From NCBI RefSeq assembly GCF_009687865.1, contig NZ_BLAE01000005.1, forward strand, positions 140,299-204,298: a stretch of 64,000 bases of DNA. The letters are read 5' to 3'. Of this stretch, positions 7,648 to 15,146 are shown in pieces. Under the pieces are notes generated by a model. The model ran no database searches. It was given only the letters and a program-made list of their open reading frames with translations, and was not told the origin of the DNA. The position numbers and the translations under genes are program-made. Source of the DNA: Acrocarpospora macrocephala (GTDB lineage: Bacteria; Actinomycetota; Actinomycetes; Streptosporangiales; Streptosporangiaceae). The number at the start of each line of letters is the position of its first letter. The stretch's first letter is position 1.

Positions 7648-7976
7648 GTCTGCTGTTCCTTCAGGTCGTAGAGAAACGCGTCGAGTTGATCGAGGCGCCG
7701 GGTCCACAGCGCGCGCCGCGCGGCGAGCCAGGTGTCGACTGCCTCCAACGGCTGGGGCGCGAGCCGGTAGGTCCGCACCCGTCCCTTCTTCTGGGACGTC
7801 ACCAGGCCGGAGCGTTCGAGAACGCTCAGGTGCTGAGTGAACGACGGCAATGCCATGTCGAACGGACGAGCCAGGTCGCTGGTCGTCGCGGGCCCCTGGC
7901 TGAGGCGCTCGACGACCCGGCGGCGGGTGGGATCCGACAACGCATGGAACACACCGTCCAGATCCGCGTCGATCAC
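7644..7976 (-). CDS. ArsR-family winged-helix transcriptional repressor
   Basis: This 110-aa regulator consists of one ArsR winged helix: FHALSDPTRRRVVERLSQGP (helix 1-2), SDLARPFDMALPSFTQHLSVL (HTH), then the wing KKGRVRTYRL. It lacks the CxC metal motifs of classical arsenic or cadmium sensors, so it belongs to the non-metal group usually paired with AHSA1 proteins. I chose the GTG at 7976 because AAGGGGG lies 5 nt upstream; a GTG at 7991 sits inside the operator. It is translationally coupled to the SRPBCC gene. Autoregulation through the two palindromes just upstream is likely. Confidence 0.87.
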   Translation of the reverse strand: MIDADLDGVFHALSDPTRRRVVERLSQGPATTSDLARPFDMALPSFTQHLSVLERSGLVTSQKKGRVRTYRLAPQPLEAVDTWLAARRALWTRRLDQLDAFLYDLKEQQT

Positions 7977-7989
7977 GACCGCCCCCTTC

Positions 7990-8009
7990 ACTTAGGTACC
8001 TACCTAAGT
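7990..8009. promoter_or_regulatory. ArsR operator 1, perfect palindrome
   Basis: ACTTAGGTA and TACCTAAGT form a perfect 9-bp inverted repeat around a 2-nt centre, just upstream of the ArsR start. Its position over the likely transcription start or leader fits repression by the downstream ArsR protein. The same half-sites recur 36 bp away. Confidence 0.65.
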
Positions 8010-8025
8010 ATGCGCAACGAGTGAT

Positions 8026-8045
8026 ACTTAGGTCAATCCCTAAGT
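8026..8045. promoter_or_regulatory. ArsR operator 2, degenerate copy of the same 20-bp site
   Basis: ACTTAGG and CCTAAGT pair with a 6-nt centre, giving a 20-bp site with the same outer half-sites as operator 1. The centres are 36 bp apart, roughly three to four helical turns, which would allow two dimers on one face. It lies about 40 bp upstream of the histidine-kinase start and could affect that gene as well. Confidence 0.55.
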
Positions 8046-8083
8046 GTTGACAGATGTCCTGGTCGAAGCGGGCATAGAGGTCG

Positions 8084-9271
8084 GTGGGCAACTACGCTCG
8101 GCTCATGCGATGGCGTCAAGCCCTCTCCCGCGTCGGCGCGGTCGACTACCTCGTCGCGGGGGCCGTCGGGCTGTTCGCGGTGACCGAGGAGCTCATCGGA
8201 GGGACCGATCTCCCCGAGCGGCCCAGTCTCGCGTTGTGGGTGGCCGCCGGGATCGTGACGGCGCTGCTGGTGCTGGTCCGGCGGCTGGCTCCGTTCGGGG
8301 TGATGGCGGCCTACACCGGCGTGTCCCTCGCGGTCTTCCTGCTCGCGGGGCAGGAAGCGGGCGCCTGGCAGTGGTACACCCAGCTGTTCCTGCTGTTCAC
8401 CCTGCTCAGCGAGGTGCCGCTGGCCAGCCCGAAGGGGCTGTTCGGACCGGTGGCCACGGCCTTGTTCCTGGCGGGCATGGCGATCTCGTACCACAACGAG
8501 TTCGCGGAGTACGCGATCGCGGTCTCGATGGCCGCCATCGCCGGAGGCGCCGGACTCGGCGTACGGCGGCACCGGATGCGGGCCCTGTCGGCGGACAGGC
8601 GCAGCGAGACGCTGGCCGCGCAGAGCGAGTTGCTGGTCAAGGAGGCTGTCGCGGAGGAGCAGGCCCGGCTGGCCAGGGAGTTGCACGACATCGTCGCCCA
8701 CAGCGTGAGCCTGATGGTCATGCAGGCGGGCGGGGTACGGCGGATGCTCCGCGACGACCAGACCAGGGAACGCGCGGGTCTGGCCCTGATCGAGGAGACC
8801 GGGCGTGGCGCGGTGGAGGAACTGCGCCGCATGCTCCACCTGCTGCGCGGTCCCGGCACCGACGGGCTGACGCCGCTGCCGGGCCTGGCCCGGCTGGACG
8901 ATCTGGTGGAGCAGGCGCGCTCGGCGGGTCTGGACGTCAAGGTCGACGTGGAGGGCGAGCCGGTGCCGCTCCCGGCCGGGCTGGACCTGTCGGCGTACCG
9001 CATCGTACAGGAGTCGCTGACCAACGCCCTGAAGCACGCCGGGCCCACGGCGGTCACCGTCACCATCGGCTACCGGCCGTACGAGCTGTCCCTGGACATC
9101 ACCGACGCCGGTCCCCGCGACAGGACACGCGCCGCGCCCGCCGCGGCGGGAGGCCACGGACTGATCGGCATGCGCGAGCGGGTGGCCTTGTTCAGGGGCG
9201 ACCTGACCGCCGGTCCGCTGCCCGAGAGGGGCTTCGCCGTGCGGGCCGCGCTTCCGCTCAGCACCCGCTAG
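8084..9271 (+). CDS. NarL/DesK-type sensor histidine kinase (orphan)
   Basis: This 395-aa membrane sensor kinase has about five hydrophobic segments in residues 20-160. A short cytoplasmic coiled region is followed by a HisKA_3 dimerisation domain, with the phospho-acceptor His201 in ARELHDIVAHS. The HATPase domain shows the N box ESLTNALKHA and the G box GGHGLIGMRER. Such kinases normally have a LuxR-type response regulator next door; none is visible here, so the partner must be elsewhere. GTG 8084 (AGAGG close upstream) or ATG 8105 could be the start. It points away from the ArsR pair and toward the pectinase genes, but nothing ties it functionally to either. Confidence 0.88.
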   Translation: MGNYARLMRWRQALSRVGAVDYLVAGAVGLFAVTEELIGGTDLPERPSLALWVAAGIVTALLVLVRRLAPFGVMAAYTGVSLAVFLLAGQEAGAWQWYTQLFLLFTLLSEVPLASPKGLFGPVATALFLAGMAISYHNEFAEYAIAVSMAAIAGGAGLGVRRHRMRALSADRRSETLAAQSELLVKEAVAEEQARLARELHDIVAHSVSLMVMQAGGVRRMLRDDQTRERAGLALIEETGRGAVEELRRMLHLLRGPGTDGLTPLPGLARLDDLVEQARSAGLDVKVDVEGEPVPLPAGLDLSAYRIVQESLTNALKHAGPTAVTVTIGYRPYELSLDITDAGPRDRTRAAPAAAGGHGLIGMRERVALFRGDLTAGPLPERGFAVRAALPLSTR

Positions 9272-9312
9272 CGCATTTACTTTCATCCATCCGAGCAGGC
9301 CGAATGCTCGAT

Positions 9313-9337
9313 TAAGTTTGTATGGTTGACAAACTTA
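9313..9337. promoter_or_regulatory. Operator palindrome upstream of the pectate lyase gene
   Basis: TAAGTTTGT (9313-9321) and ACAAACTTA (9329-9337) form a perfect 9-bp inverted repeat around 7 nt. The right arm overlaps a consensus -35 hexamer, so a dimeric repressor (LacI, IclR or GntR type) would block the promoter. No such regulator is adjacent. The AT-rich site stands out from its surroundings. Confidence 0.6.
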
Positions 9338-9355
9338 CTCGCAGCTGTCTACCTT
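9326..9355 (+). promoter_or_regulatory. Predicted promoter of the pectate lyase gene
   Basis: A perfect TTGACA (9326-9331) is followed after 18 nt by a weak -10, TACCTT (9350-9355). This would give a leader of about 100 nt before the ATG at 9465. The overlap with the palindrome argues for substrate-controlled transcription. Confidence 0.4.
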
Positions 9356-9464
9356 CCGGGCACGCGCTGGCCAAGGCAGGGATGATCCCGCCTCCGCTCC
9401 AGTCGCCGACCATCGCGCCAGGGCGGCAATGGCACTTCCCACTGACCTTCGAGGATGAGAATCG

Positions 9465-10976
9465 ATGGATGCAAGCTCAACACTCCCCATCCGTCGGGCA
9501 TGGTCCAGAGCCCGATTAATCGGCATTCCGGCCGCCGCGACCCTCGTCGCCGCGACCGCGCTGGTGGTGACGGCGTGGCCGTCACGGGCGGCCACGGCAC
9601 CGGTCGCGGGCGGCGTGTACACGCTGGCCTCCGGATCCAGCGGCAAGTGCGTCGACGTGGCCGGCGCCTCGACCGCCAACGGCGCCCTGCTCGTCCAGGT
9701 CGCCTGCAATGCCGCCGCCACCGACCAGCAGTGGCAGGCCCAGGCGCAAGGGTCCGGCCAGTTCAACCTCGTCAACGGCAACGGCGGCCGCTGCGCCGAC
9801 GTGCCCAGCTCCTCGACGGTCTCCGGCACCCAGCTCCAGCAGTGGGGCTGCGGCGATGGCACCAAACCCAACCAACTGTGGACGTTCACGGCCTCGGCCG
9901 CTTCGGGCAAGTACCTGATCAGGAGCGTGGCCACCGGCCTGTGCGTCAGCAACAAGGACGGCTCGACCGCGGGCAACAACCCGATCGTCCAGGAGACCTG
10001 CTCGGACGTCGCCCGCATGCAGTGGGCGTTCAACTATGTCTCCGGGCCAACCGCGCCCCCCACGGACCGGGTCTGGTCCGGCAACGCCGACGGGTTCGCC
10101 GCCACCAGCGGAATGGGCCTGACCACCACCACCGGCGGCGCCGCCGGCGCCACCGTCACCGTCTCCACCTACGCCGACCTGGTCAGGTACGCCACGGCGA
10201 GCACGCCCTACGTCATCCGAGTGAACGGCACGATCACCGTCACCCCGTACGGCACCGAGATCCGGGTGGCCTCCAACAAGACCATCGTCGGCGTCGGCAC
10301 CCGGGGCCACATCGTCAACGGCGGCTTCTTCCTGGGCTCGGGCGTCAGCAACGTCATCATCCGCAACCTGACCATCCGGGACACGCGAATGGCCGACGAC
10401 GACCCCGGTGACGACGCCTACGACTACGACGGCATCCAGCTGGACACCGCCCATCACGTCTGGATCGACCACAACACGATCGCCCGGATGAACGACGGCC
10501 TGATCGACAGCCGCAAGGACACCTCCTACCTGACCGTGTCCTGGAACGTGCTGTCGAACAACAACAAGGCCTTCGGCATCGGCTGGACCGAGAACGTCAC
10601 CTCGCGGATGACGATCCATCACAACTGGATCCACGACAACAACTCACGCAACCCGAGCACCGACAACGTGGCGTACGCGCACCTCTACAACAACTACCTG
10701 CAGAACATCACCGGCTACGGCAACTACTCCCGTGGCGCCACGAAGATGGTGATCGAGAACAGTTACTACGACAACGTCAGGGACCCCTACTACCGCGACG
10801 ATGCCGCCCAGTTGCGGCAGTCCGGCAGCGTCGTGGTCAACTCCACCGGCCAGCAGGAGACCGGCGGCTCGGCCTTCACGCCGAGCTCCTTCTACTCCTA
10901 CACGCTCGACCCCGCCTCCCAGGTCCCCGCGCTGCTGCGCACCTACGCGGGACCACAGGCCAACATCGGCGTGTGA
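9465..10976 (+). CDS. Secreted pectate lyase, CBM13 (ricin B) + polysaccharide lyase family 1
   Basis: This 503-aa secreted enzyme cleaves polygalacturonate by beta-elimination. A basic n-region and hydrophobic core (residues 10-38) end at a signal-peptidase site near PSRAATA. A CBM13/ricin-type lectin follows (about 47-190, with DQQW, NQLW and MQWAF repeats and paired cysteines). The C-terminal half (about 200-503) is a PL1 beta-helix with WIDHNT, NDGLIDSRKDTSYLTVSWN, and a probable catalytic Arg in NSRNPSTDN. GAGGA lies 9 nt before the ATG. The pectinesterase downstream complements it by removing methyl groups. The CBM13 segment is almost identical to that of the next gene. Confidence 0.93.
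   Translation: MDASSTLPIRRAWSRARLIGIPAAATLVAATALVVTAWPSRAATAPVAGGVYTLASGSSGKCVDVAGASTANGALLVQVACNAAATDQQWQAQAQGSGQFNLVNGNGGRCADVPSSSTVSGTQLQQWGCGDGTKPNQLWTFTASAASGKYLIRSVATGLCVSNKDGSTAGNNPIVQETCSDVARMQWAFNYVSGPTAPPTDRVWSGNADGFAATSGMGLTTTTGGAAGATVTVSTYADLVRYATASTPYVIRVNGTITVTPYGTEIRVASNKTIVGVGTRGHIVNGGFFLGSGVSNVIIRNLTIRDTRMADDDPGDDAYDYDGIQLDTAHHVWIDHNTIARMNDGLIDSRKDTSYLTVSWNVLSNNNKAFGIGWTENVTSRMTIHHNWIHDNNSRNPSTDNVAYAHLYNNYLQNITGYGNYSRGATKMVIENSYYDNVRDPYYRDDAAQLRQSGSVVVNSTGQQETGGSAFTPSSFYSYTLDPASQVPALLRTYAGPQANIGV
9576..10048 (+). repeat. Direct repeat copy 1: CBM13-encoding segment
   Basis: About 470 bp from the end of the signal-peptide region through the third ricin repeat is repeated 1,559 bp downstream with very few differences. 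Protein changes I can see are Val/Ala in C(V/A)DVAG, Gln/Arg in QW(Q/R)AQ, TASAA versus TPSSAA, and a few others. The flanking catalytic domains are unrelated. Confidence 0.9.
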
Positions 10977-10983
10977 TCGATCC

Positions 10984-11021
10984 CCCAGGGCCGGCCGGGC
11001 GCTCCCCCGGCCGGCCCTGGG
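10984..11021 (+). terminator. Strong hairpin between pectate lyase and pectinesterase genes
   Basis: CCCAGGGCCGGCCGGG (10984-10999) pairs perfectly with its complement at 11006-11021 around a 6-nt loop. The stem is 16 bp and nearly all G/C. There is no U tract, so it may act as a partial terminator or mRNA stabiliser between the two secreted-enzyme genes; the second gene could then have its own or reduced expression. Confidence 0.6.
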
Positions 11022-11059
11022 TGCCACCGGCAAACCAGACTTCCAAACGAGGGATCACC

Positions 11060-12511
11060 ATGGCTTCGCGATCAACCATCGGCATTCCCATCGCCGCGGT
11101 CCTGCTGGCCACGACGATGATCGTGGCCGCCTCGTGGCCGTCACGGGCGACTGCGGGTCCGGTCGCGGGCGGGGTGTACACGCTGGCCTCCGGATCCAGC
11201 GGCAAGTGCGCCGACGTGGCCGGCGCCTCGACCGCCAACGGCGCCCTGCTCGTGCAGGTCGCCTGCAATGCCGCCGCCACCGACCAGCAGTGGCGGGCGC
11301 AGGCGCAGGGGTCCGGCCAGTTCAACCTCGTCAACGGCAACGGCGGCCGCTGCGCCGACGTGCCCAGCTCCTCAACCGTCTCCGGCACCCAGCTCCAGCA
11401 GTGGGGCTGCGGCGACGGCACCAAACCCAACCAACTGTGGACGTTCACGCCCTCCTCGGCCGCTTCGGGCAAGTATCTGATCAGAAGCGTGGCCACCGGC
11501 CTGTGCATCAGCAACAAGGACAGCTCGACCGCGGGCAACAACCCGATCGTCCAGGAGACCTGCTCCGACATCGCCCGCATGCAATGGGCGTTCAACCAGG
11601 TCTCCGGACCGACGGCCACGCCCACCACAGGCACCCCGACCGTGGCGTCCGACGGCACCGGGCGGTACCGGACCGTGCAGGCCGCGATCGACGCGGTGCC
11701 GTCGGGCAACGCCAGCCGGATCGTCATCACGATCAAGCCGGGCACCTATCGTGAGATCGTCACCGTCAACAAGCCCTACGTGACGCTCCAGGGGCTCGGG
11801 TCGTCGCCGTCCCAGACCGTGATCGTCAACAACCGGTCGGCGTACAGCCATGGCACCTCCGGCAGCTACACCGCGATCGTGTCGGGCCGCGACGTCACCG
11901 CCACCAACCTGACGATCTCCAACGACTTCGACGAAAACTCCGTCAGCAGCGGCCAGCAGGCCGTCGCGCTCCGGCTGGACGGCGACCGTACGACGCTGAC
12001 GAACCTCCGCGTGCTGGGCGACCAGGACACCCTCCTGGTCAACGACTCCGCGCGCGCGTACGTGCGGGGCTCCTACGTGGAGGGGACCGTCGACTTCATT
12101 TTCGGGGGCGGCACCATCGTGTTCCACGACTGCGACATCTTCGAGAAGCGCAGCACCGGGGGGCCGATCACCGCGGCCAGCACCGCCGCGGCCAAGACGT
12201 ACGGGTTCCTGTTCTACCGGTCGCGCGTCACGGGTGCCGCGAACAATGTGACCACTCTGGGGCGCCCTTGGCGGCCCGATGCGCAGGTGCTGTACCGGGA
12301 GTCGACGCTCAACGCGACGATCAACACCTCGCAGCCGTGGACGGACATGTCATCGAACTCGTGGCGGAACGCCCGCTTCCTCGAGTACCGGAACACGGGC
12401 TCCGGGGCGGGCGTCAACGCCAACAGGCCCCAGCTCAGCGACTCGCAAGCCGCGAACTACACGCCGCAGAAGTATCTGGTCGGCGGCGACGGCTGGAATC
12501 CCGTCGGCTGA
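11060..12511 (+). CDS. Secreted pectinesterase, CBM13 + carbohydrate esterase family 8
   Basis: This 483-aa secreted enzyme de-esterifies methylated pectin. The start at 11060 has GAGGG 7 nt upstream and a good signal peptide (hydrophobic core about 8-24, ending PSRATA). CBM13 spans about 32-175 and nearly duplicates the pectate lyase module. The CE8 beta-helix (about 185-483) shows the family motifs GQQAVAL, GDQDTLL (Asp), GTVDFIFG (Asp) and LGRPW (Arg and Trp). Methyl removal exposes polygalacturonate for the lyase encoded 83 bp upstream, and the shared binding module would target both to the same polymer. Confidence 0.93.
   Translation: MASRSTIGIPIAAVLLATTMIVAASWPSRATAGPVAGGVYTLASGSSGKCADVAGASTANGALLVQVACNAAATDQQWRAQAQGSGQFNLVNGNGGRCADVPSSSTVSGTQLQQWGCGDGTKPNQLWTFTPSSAASGKYLIRSVATGLCISNKDSSTAGNNPIVQETCSDIARMQWAFNQVSGPTATPTTGTPTVASDGTGRYRTVQAAIDAVPSGNASRIVITIKPGTYREIVTVNKPYVTLQGLGSSPSQTVIVNNRSAYSHGTSGSYTAIVSGRDVTATNLTISNDFDENSVSSGQQAVALRLDGDRTTLTNLRVLGDQDTLLVNDSARAYVRGSYVEGTVDFIFGGGTIVFHDCDIFEKRSTGGPITAASTAAAKTYGFLFYRSRVTGAANNVTTLGRPWRPDAQVLYRESTLNATINTSQPWTDMSSNSWRNARFLEYRNTGSGAGVNANRPQLSDSQAANYTPQKYLVGGDGWNPVG
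11135..11610 (+). repeat. Direct repeat copy 2: CBM13-encoding segment
   Basis: This is the second copy of the segment at 9576-10048. It differs by a 3-nt insertion (one extra Ser codon in the TPSSAA stretch) and scattered substitutions. The near-identity in DNA as well as protein suggests recent duplication or gene conversion of the binding module only. Confidence 0.9.
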
Positions 12512-12529
12512 GGCGGTCGAGGGACGATC

Positions 12530-15058
12530 TCAGGGGGAGATTATGTCGGGAAGCTGGCTTCGATGTTCGATGTTCAGTTTGCGATAGATCCGGTACAGGT
12601 GGCTGTGGACGGTTCGTACGGAAAGGTGCAGGCGGTCAGCGATTTCGCGGTCGGAGAGACCGCGTGATGCGAATCCGGCCACCTCGTGTTCTCTGCGGGT
12701 GAGGATCGCGGGTGGCGAGGAGAGGCCTGGGGTGCGGGCGCCTTCGCATGCCGGGGACAGGTCGTTGAGGCGGGCCGATGACGCCAGTGCCGATCCGAGG
12801 CGGCCCTCGGCGCGGTGGATCAGGCTTGCGGTCGACGCCGCCTCGGCGGCCCACAGCACGCAGCCGGTCGCGGCGGCCTCGCGGGATATCTCGTCGAGAG
12901 CGGCCGCGTCCCGCCGGGACAGGGCGGCGGCGTTTCTGGCCATGAGTGCTTGCAAAGCGCTCTGGCTGGAGGACGCGAGACGCCGCAGATCGTCGGCGAC
13001 CGTCGCGGCGGCGCCCAGGCGTGCGGCGTCGTGCAGCACCCAGGAGGCCATCAGCAGTGACCCGACCTGTTCCAGCTCGGCGGCCTGTTTGAGGGCGAGG
13101 TTGACTGCGGCCGTGAGATCGCCCTCGGCGTACCGGGCCCAGACGGAGCCGCTCCGGCGCGGGGCCGCGAACCCGCCGGGAAGGCCCGCCCGCAGCCGCT
13201 CCATCGCCTTCCCCGCCCGGGACGCGTCGCCGAGCACGGACTCCGCCTCGCTCAGCGCGTCCAGACCCCACATCTGCGGGCTCGCCGCGATGCCCTGGAT
13301 CGGCATCACGGCCAGCGCCTCGCGCAGCCAGCGCCGGGCGGTGGCCGGCCGGCCGGAGAGCAGGAATACCTGCCCGAGATCGTGAGCCCAGTAGGCGCGC
13401 CACGTCGCGGCGGTCCCCGTCGCCTCCGCTTCCAGGGCGGACTGACCGAGTTCGATGGCATTCGCGATCTGGCCGTCGAGAGCCAGCGCTTGGAGGAGAG
13501 CCATGCGGATGAGCTCCGCGCGCGGGCCGTCGCTGCCGTCCAGCGCGACATGGGCGAGTTCGATGGCGTCCCGGGTCCGGCCCGCGCACGCGAGCGCGCG
13601 TACCTGCGTGACCGCGAGGGCGGCGAGCACCTCGCGATCCGCCGGATGCCGCTGGAGGATACGATCCGCGAGCTCCACCGACTCCTCGATGTACCCGACC
13701 GCGAACGCCAGGGAAGCCCGGCTGATCTCCAGCCGCAGTTTGACCCGTGGATCGGCCGTCGTCTGCGCGGCGAACGCCAGCGTGTTCCTCGCCTCGGTGA
13801 TCTCGCCGCGGATCAGGTGGACGCGCGCCAGTGCCGAGAGCACCTGGGCCCGCGACGTGTCGTCCTGCGCATCGGTTTCGAGTGCCCGGGCCAGTTCGAG
13901 GGCGCGCGTGGCCTCTCCGAGGTAGGGCAGTTCGGCGACGAGCGCCAGCCGCGATTCGAATGATCCATCGGCGTCGACTGCGGCTTGGATCAGGCGCCCG
14001 GCGAGCTGGTGGTCCAGCGCCTCCGACGCCTCCCTGGCCGCTTCGCGAAGCAGCGCGGGGTCGGCGGCCACGCCCGCCTCGACGCGCCACACCGCGATCC
14101 TGACCCGGTCCCGCCGGCGGCGCGCTCCCGCGGCTTCCACCGCGTCGGCGAGCCTTCTGCGGTGGTCGCGGGCCCGCAGCGGCGGAAGCGTCGCGCGTAA
14201 CGCCTCGCCGTACAGGGGATGGACGAGTGCGACGAGGTGTCGGCGCCGGTCGGGAGGGGCGGTCAGCAGCCGCTCTGACTCGAGTTCGGCGATCACCTCG
14301 GGGGCGATGAGGCGTTCCAGGATGGCCGCGCCGACCGGTTCGGCGAGCGCCACGAGCTCCGCCGCGGCCCGTACGGCGGGAGCGAGCCGGTCCAGCCGGG
14401 CGGCGATGGTCGCGGGCAGGTTCGTGTCTTCGAAGATCGGCTGAAGCAGCCGCCAGACGCCGTTCATCTCGGTGAAGGTCGCGGCATCCACGAGCTCGCG
14501 GAGTAAGAGCGGATTTCCCCCGCTCAACCGCAGCAGATGGGCGGGCAACGTCGACTCCACCTGACCGCCGAGCGCGGTCGAGAGCAACTCGGCCGTATCG
14601 CTCTCGGTCAGCCCTTCCAGGGCAATTCGCTCAAGGTCCCGCCACCACCCCGCGATTCCCTCGCCTCGTACGGCCAGCACGACGGGCAGCGCGGCGCCTT
14701 CGACAAGATGCCGCGCCAGGGCGGCCGACGCCGGATCGAGCAGGTGAGCGTCGTCGATCACCAGCGCGCCAGAGCCGGTGATGTGCGCGGCCGCCGCCGT
14801 CAGCGTACGCGTAAGTTCACCATCCGCGGCGGGCAGCAAGTGCGCGAAGGGCAGCAGTGGGATCCCGCCCGGCGTGGCGAAGACCCAGTTCACGCCCGCT
14901 CCCCCGGCCTCGGCTCTGGACCGTGCTTCGGAGAGCAGCCGGCTCTTGCCGATCCCTGCCGGGCCGGTGACCACCAGGCCGTTTCCGGCGCGTCCGGTCA
15001 TCACGGCCACGATGCGATCGAGTTCGCCCGCGCGCCCCACCAGCGGCCAGGAGCTCAT
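12530..15058 (-). CDS. LAL-type LuxR-family regulator (AAA ATPase + TPR-like + LuxR HTH)
   Basis: This 842-aa regulator belongs to the large ATP-binding LuxR group. A Walker A GPAGIGKS lies at about residues 32-39 and a Walker B-like ALVIDDAHLL near 105. A long alpha-helical, Ala-rich middle probably forms TPR repeats. The C-terminal LuxR HTH begins at LTRREHEVAG and contains GLSDREIADRLHLSVRTVHSH. The start at 15058 is chosen because the P-loop domain begins immediately; the frame stays open upstream but that stretch lies in the divergent gene. It has no clear ribosome site and may be leaderless. It is divergent from an FAD-dependent oxidoreductase, its most likely target. Confidence 0.88.
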   Translation of the reverse strand: MSSWPLVGRAGELDRIVAVMTGRAGNGLVVTGPAGIGKSRLLSEARSRAEAGGAGVNWVFATPGGIPLLPFAHLLPAADGELTRTLTAAAAHITGSGALVIDDAHLLDPASAALARHLVEGAALPVVLAVRGEGIAGWWRDLERIALEGLTESDTAELLSTALGGQVESTLPAHLLRLSGGNPLLLRELVDAATFTEMNGVWRLLQPIFEDTNLPATIAARLDRLAPAVRAAAELVALAEPVGAAILERLIAPEVIAELESERLLTAPPDRRRHLVALVHPLYGEALRATLPPLRARDHRRRLADAVEAAGARRRRDRVRIAVWRVEAGVAADPALLREAAREASEALDHQLAGRLIQAAVDADGSFESRLALVAELPYLGEATRALELARALETDAQDDTSRAQVLSALARVHLIRGEITEARNTLAFAAQTTADPRVKLRLEISRASLAFAVGYIEESVELADRILQRHPADREVLAALAVTQVRALACAGRTRDAIELAHVALDGSDGPRAELIRMALLQALALDGQIANAIELGQSALEAEATGTAATWRAYWAHDLGQVFLLSGRPATARRWLREALAVMPIQGIAASPQMWGLDALSEAESVLGDASRAGKAMERLRAGLPGGFAAPRRSGSVWARYAEGDLTAAVNLALKQAAELEQVGSLLMASWVLHDAARLGAAATVADDLRRLASSSQSALQALMARNAAALSRRDAAALDEISREAAATGCVLWAAEAASTASLIHRAEGRLGSALASSARLNDLSPACEGARTPGLSSPPAILTRREHEVAGFASRGLSDREIADRLHLSVRTVHSHLYRIYRKLNIEHRSQLPDIISP

Positions 15059-15146
15059 GGCCGCAGGGTACTGCGCATGCCGTACGCCGAGAATGCAGTA
15101 ATCCACTACCGATGTGATGGATTCCGAGGTGCCGCACGGTGGTCCC

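Noticed and set aside
9576..11610. Repeated segment as an insertion sequence
   Set aside because: It encodes CBM13 in frame in both genes, has no terminal inverted repeats or target duplication, and no transposase.
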